Positions 9,700-13,812 of a DNA stretch of 13,812 nucleotides are shown here, one piece after another. The notes beneath the pieces were generated by a model. That model ran no database searches and was not told the DNA's origin. It was given only the letters and a program-made list of their open reading frames with translations. The stretch lies in assembly GCA_022592435.1 (NCBI GenBank), contig JABYQS010000759.1:1-13812 (forward strand), given 5' to 3'. The number at the start of each line of letters is the position of its first letter. Position 1 is the stretch's first letter. The position numbers and the translations under genes are program-made. The stretch is from Cerioporus squamosus. Taxonomy: Eukaryota > Basidiomycota > Agaricomycetes > Polyporales > Polyporaceae.

Positions 9700-10711
9700 T
9701 CACTTCTTGCCACCTGCAGCCAACCACTGCTGGCGGAGGGCCATCAAGGAGGTAATGAGACTGTCTGGGGATCAGCACAACGGAACCGCGCCACATGAAG
9801 TGAGGTACATACCCGAAGATGCCAAGGACGCCGTCGTTGAGGTTGACCAAGCCGATATTGGTGGCCGGAATCCAGACATCGAGGACGTCCATGATGAACT
9901 GATAACGGACAGCCTCCCGGGCTACCTGGAGGTTCTGAAGCTTCAAGTCGCGCTCGGCCTCCAAGCTCTTCTCCGTCCACGTCTGGCTCTGCAACTTTTT
10001 GACCTCGTTTGCGAGCCGACCGGCCTAGGAGCATACCGTCAAGCATGGACCTGACTATAGTGGGATATGAAGCATACCTTGAGGAGACCATGCGCCAAGC
10101 TGAACACGATGCCTGTGAACCAGAACTGCATGATACGCTTGTTGATCTTCTGCGCCGTGGACGGGGCCAAGTTGTAAAACTTGATGGCATGGGCCTGGGC
10201 AACCGAGCGTAAGACATCCTTCGCGCACGTAGAAACCGCAGATACACATACCCAAGCAATGTTGTCCAGGGACAGGTATCCGAAGTAACCTAGCTGCCTG
10301 CCAATAGCGGTGATGCGCTCTCCGGGCTCTCCGGGAGCGTTGAGGGCCTTAAGCACGGCCTGCGCATTCTCCATGAACTTGCCCAGGCGCAAGACTTGTA
10401 GGTATGCTCGTTAGCACCTGTACGCGCAGGAGATAGATCGGCACTTACGCTTGCGGCCCAGCGCGAGGTGCGACTTCAACGCGTCCCATCGAGCTGCTTG
10501 GATCTTGTATCCTCTCGACAGTAGAAGCCATGCGAAGAAACGCGCGAAGTATTGGATACCACGATAGAGCTAACAGGCACAGTGAGCGCGTTGCAGGGTG
10601 CGGCGTTATAGTATGAGGTCATACCTTGTCCCTCCCGAGGGTCGTGCTCAGAACCTTCAGAGACTGGGTGGTGACTGGGTGGAGGACGACCTGCGACGCG
10701 ATGCTCGCCAT
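9700..10711 (-). CDS. PEX11: Peroxisomal membrane protein Pex11
   Basis: Pex11 bends and elongates the peroxisomal membrane, promoting peroxisome proliferation and division. Exons on the minus strand are 10711-10625, 10569-10449, 10394-10252, 10194-10078, 10024-9813 and 9760-9700; the introns are 52-57 bp. All joins are in frame and give 246 residues, close to the usual 230-250. Family features are the N-terminal amphipathic region (VLHPVTTQSLKVLSTTLGRD), the YRGIQYFARFFAW segment, a central LSLDNIAW and FWFTGIVFSLAHGL, the AGRLANEVKKLQ linker and the C-terminal hydrophobic VLDVWIPATNIG...GVLGIFG segment that anchors the protein. The protein ends in AAGGKK, with cytosolic lysines. It is divergent from FUM1 and no frameshift is needed. 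Confidence 0.94.
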
Positions 10712-11175
10712 GTTCTTGTGCGCGGGGTTCAAACAGACGTAGTGGGAGAGTGCAAGAGAGGTGTGTCGTAGACCGTGGCAGCTTCCGGTTCCCCATGGGC
10801 GCACTTGGGGTTATGAAAGACACCGACTTTATCACGTGGAAATCCGCATCCTCTCGTGAAAGTCAAACGGTCATACATCCTCTTTGCGTGCAAGTTGAGG
10901 TCGATGGTATACAGGACATCCTCCGAGACACCGAGACGGCCATCCGGACGCAAGACCGTCGGAGGGAAGCAGCTCGACGTTCGGTAACCTTTCGGCGACG
11001 GTGGTGGGCGGGGAGCGGAGGAATCCGGACGATGGTTCGGGAGCAGTCGCCAGCGCGTCGTGGCATATATCGCCAAGCCTCGCGTCGGTGAAGCCACCTT
11101 GCACATTGCTTCGCACAACCACTAGAGCTCTGAGAGCATCTCCTCCCCCTTCTCCCTACATTATTCCTCTCTAAA
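10712..11175. promoter_or_regulatory. Divergent promoter region of PEX11 and FUM1
   Basis: This 464-bp region contains no supported gene; the open frames in it are shadows in GC-rich DNA. Visible elements are CACGTG at 10833-10838 and a pyrimidine-rich tract at 11138-11172 (CTCCTCCCCCTTCTCCC...) just before the FUM1 ATG. Such a tract is typical of strongly expressed fungal genes. Confidence 0.45.
10833..10838. promoter_or_regulatory. CACGTG E-box between PEX11 and FUM1
   Basis: This palindromic CACGTG lies 122 bp upstream of the PEX11 ATG and 338 bp upstream of the FUM1 ATG. It is one of only three CACGTG hexamers I found in the window, all in intergenic regions. Confidence 0.3.
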
Positions 11176-13358
11176 ATGGCCGGGATCCGCCTCGCTCGCG
11201 CTACTTTCGTGAGTCTCTGCGAGAATGCCGCTTTTTGCCCGTGTACTCATGTGATTACCCCGCACCGTCCGTGCCGTCCGATCCATGACATCGACTGCAG
11301 CTCGAGTCCGCTCGCACCCCCTCGACGCGCTTGTTCTCAACTTCAACTATCAGGATGGTGCGTGTCCCTGCAGAGTGCTGGTGGAGCGCGGATTGAATAG
11401 CTCGCGTGGAGTATAGGAGCAGAAGTACCGTATCGAGCGCGACACCTTCGGTGAACTCCAGGTTCCCGCAGATCGCTACTGGGGAGCTCAGACGCAGCGG
11501 TACGTCGTGTGCCGGACGATTGGCAGGCTATCTCGCCTAACTTCGCGCCCTGCGTCACAGCTCGTTGCAGAACTTCGACATCGGAGGTCCTCAGGAGCGC
11601 CTCCCCGAGCCTCTCATCAAGGCTTTCGGTGTACTGAAGAAGGCGGCTTCGATCGTGAACGCTGGATATGGTCTGGACCCGAAGGTTGCTGAGGCGATTC
11701 AGCAGGCTGCTGATGAGGTGTGTCAATCCTCGAGACATCCGGCGTGCTCGGGTTGAGATCTGTTTCCAGGTCATCTCTGGCAAGCTCATCAACGAGTTCC
11801 CCCTGGTCGTCTTCCAAACTGGAAGCGGTACTCAGAGCAACATGAACGTGAACGAGGTGAGTGCGAGGGTTCTGCATATGACGGTACTTTACCGACCGGT
11901 TACTTCCAAAGGTCATCTCCAACCGTGCCATTGAGATCCTCGGAGGCGAGCGTGGTTCCAAGAAGCCTGTGCACCCCAACGATCACGTTAACATGAGTCA
12001 GAGCAGCAATGATACGTGAGTCGTGGTCACGCTTCCAGTATTGCACACAAAGTTCATCCAAATCATTAGGTTCCCCACCGCCATGCACGTAGCTGCTGTG
12101 ACTGAGATCACCAACTCGCTCATCCCTGCGCTTACTGAACTGCGAGATGCTCTCGCAGCCAAGTCCAAGGAGTTCGAGCACATTATCAAGATTGGCCGTA
12201 CGCACTTGCAGGTGAGAATATTCCCGGCTCCTGAGATCTAGCTCTGAAACTCACTGCTTTCCAGGATGCGACACCTCTTACTCTCGGTCAGGAGTTCAGC
12301 GGCTACGTTCAGCAGCTCACAAACGGCCTTGAGCGTCTCAAGGACACCCTCCCTCGCTTGAGTCTTCTCGCCCAGGGTGGTACTGCTGTTGGTACTGTGA
12401 GTGGCTTGGTTATTGCGCTACAAGTACAACGGCTGAGGCATCACGCAGGGCCTGAACACGAAGAAGGGCTTCGATGTGAAGGTAGCTGCCGAGATCTCCA
12501 AGCTGACTGGCATCGAGTTCAAGACGGCACCAAATAAGGTAAGATTCTCCGACCCCCAGTCGTACGCAGATCCAATCTCATGCACATTCTCAGTTCGAGG
12601 CTCTCGCGTCTCACGATGCGCTCGTCGAAGCGCACGGCGCTCTGAACACCGTTGCAGTTTCCCTCATGAAGATTGCGAACGACATCCGGTTCCTCGGTTC
12701 CGGTCCGCGCTGCGGTTTGGGTGAACTGCAGCTTCCGGAGAACGAGCCTGGAAGCAGTATCATGCCCGGCAAGGTCAACCCCACGCAGTGTGAGGCGATG
12801 ACCATGGTCGCAGCTCAGGTCATGGGCAACAACACCGTTGTTAGCATCGCTGGCTCTAACGGTCATTTCGAGGTATGCGGATTCCCATGGGCTGCAATCA
12901 CGGGGGCAGTGCTTGACAATTGTCGTAGTTGAACGTCTTCAAGCCTGTCATCATCAAGAACGTCCTGCAGAGCATACGGCTTCTCGCAGATGGTAAGTCT
13001 TTTGTGTACCTGTTTCCAGCAGTTGCTCATCTCCGTGCAGCTTCGCGTTCGTTCACAAAGAACTGCGTTGTCGGTATCCAGGCGAACGAGAAGCGCATTA
13101 ACACCCTCCTCCACGAGTCCCTCATGCTTGCAACGATTTTGAATAGCCACCTTGGATACGACAGTACGTATACCGGGCCATGCGCAGGAGAACATCGATT
13201 GCTTACTGTTATCACGCAGACGTCGCGAAGTGCGCAAAGAAGGCGCACAAAGAAGGCACAACACTGAAGAAGCGACGGTGGCGCTTGGCTTCCTGACCCC
13301 GGAGGAGTTTGACGAGAAAGTCCGCCCGGAGCTGATGCTGCACCCGGACGAGGCGTGA
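11176..13358 (+). CDS. FUM1: Fumarate hydratase (class II fumarase), mitochondrial/cytosolic
   Basis: Fumarase hydrates fumarate to malate in the TCA cycle. There are thirteen exons: 11176-11208, 11301-11357, 11417-11499, 11561-11717, 11770-11856, 11912-12015, 12070-12211, 12265-12396, 12449-12538, 12594-12872, 12929-12992, 13041-13163 and 13220-13358. The first intron is longest (92 bp). Residues 1-29 are a basic, Ser/Thr/Arg-rich mitochondrial presequence and Met30 closes exon 2. Active-site motifs are [33 protein letters not shown] (catalytic His219) and [11 protein letters not shown] (residues 348-358). The length would be about 496 residues (yeast 488). Exon 13 lacks one base at about 13266-13270 (CTGAAGAAGCG). 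As given, translation would end early at a TGA in the shifted frame, but the expected ending ([18 protein letters not shown]) continues in the other frame to 13358. This is probably a lost G in GG. Confidence 0.95.
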
Positions 13359-13812
13359 GGAGATGCATGTCGTATCAGTTTGGGTTATAGCGCGGACGTA
13401 TATGATGTGACAATGACAACTCGACGGAGATCTGACGAGCTGAACAGATCGCGCGGGTGACGCGGCGGTCGCACAGCACAGGGTAGAGCGTGCGGGTGGG
13501 AGTGAGCTGGCATGTAGTTCGCATGTATCCTGTCGCAGACGGCGGGAGCTGAGCGATGCATGTGGTCGGCGGAGAGGGCGTGTGACAGGGGCATGTGTGA
13601 CACGGTGGGGGAGAGAAGAGCGGCAGGCGACGTCCCAGAAAGGGAATGGACATATTTGTAGCAACACGAAATCCTATGAGACTCGCTCGCTGGGCAAATT
13701 GCGGGATAGCCGTAGCTCTTCGGGCCCGGCCCTCATCATTCCTCCTTGGCTCTTCTCCCCATCTCCCCGCGCATCTGCCAGCTCAGTTGCGCGGCCCTAG
13801 CGACGACTTGAC
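13359..13812. other. FUM1 3' flank and unassigned right end
   Basis: I see no gene I can support here. The first part should hold the FUM1 3' untranslated region. The last 90 bases are C/T-rich on the plus strand (CATTCCTCCTTGGCTCTTCT and following) and could be the promoter of a gene starting beyond the window. The short open frames in both orientations lack recognisable motifs. Confidence 0.4.

Noticed and set aside
7435..13358. Reading LIP5-CMC1-PEX11-FUM1 as a functional metabolic cluster or new system
   Set aside because: All are single-copy housekeeping families with different pathways. Closeness in a dense fungal genome does not require functional clustering, and no accessory, defence or secondary-metabolism genes are present.
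13582..13800. Short plus-strand frame at the right edge
   Set aside because: It has no motifs and biased composition, and lies in what looks like FUM1 3' flank and a promoter-like pyrimidine tract.

Overview
The window is nuclear DNA from a filamentous fungus, most likely a mushroom-forming basidiomycete (Agaricomycetes). The genes are tightly packed on both strands and cut by many very short GT-AG introns, nearly all 48-72 bp. The encoded proteins are eukaryotic housekeeping families (saccharopine dehydrogenase, Kae1, eS28, lipoyl synthase, Cmc1, Pex11, fumarase). No bacterial signals such as operons or Shine-Dalgarno sites are seen.

Layout from left to right: (1) the first exon of an unidentified protein on the minus strand, running off the left edge (1-289); (2) a gene-poor stretch (290-1830) carrying a purine-rich tract and a 628-bp non-autonomous DNA transposon (768-1395) with terminal inverted repeats, target-site duplication and repeated internal motifs; (3) LYS1 on the minus strand (1831-3112), divergent from KAE1 on the plus strand (3360-4878); (4) three minus-strand genes: a GT8 galactinol-synthase/glycogenin-like glycosyltransferase (5090-6174), ribosomal protein eS28 (6771-7160) and lipoyl synthase LIP5 (7435-8905); (5) CMC1 on the plus strand (9153-9536), divergent from LIP5; (6) PEX11 on the minus strand (9700-10711), divergent from fumarase FUM1 on the plus strand (11176-13358); (7) an unassigned right end.

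Functionally the window is primary metabolism and organelle biology. LIP5, CMC1 and FUM1 are mitochondrial, PEX11 is peroxisomal, LYS1 makes lysine, KAE1 serves tRNA t6A modification and eS28 is ribosomal. Divergent pairs share intergenic regions of 247 bp (LYS1/KAE1 and LIP5/CMC1) and 464 bp (PEX11/FUM1). The LYS1/KAE1 region has two inverted TGACTC cores, which suits Gcn4/Cpc1 control of lysine synthesis.

Two things stand out. The first is the transposon-like element. The second is a recurring one-base loss inside otherwise well-conserved exons: four in LYS1, one in KAE1, one in FUM1 and possibly one in CMC1. Most fit the shortening of a run of identical bases by one, so assembly or sequencing error is more likely than several pseudogenes. 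I found no convincing new multi-gene system, CRISPR array, tRNA or biosynthetic cluster.
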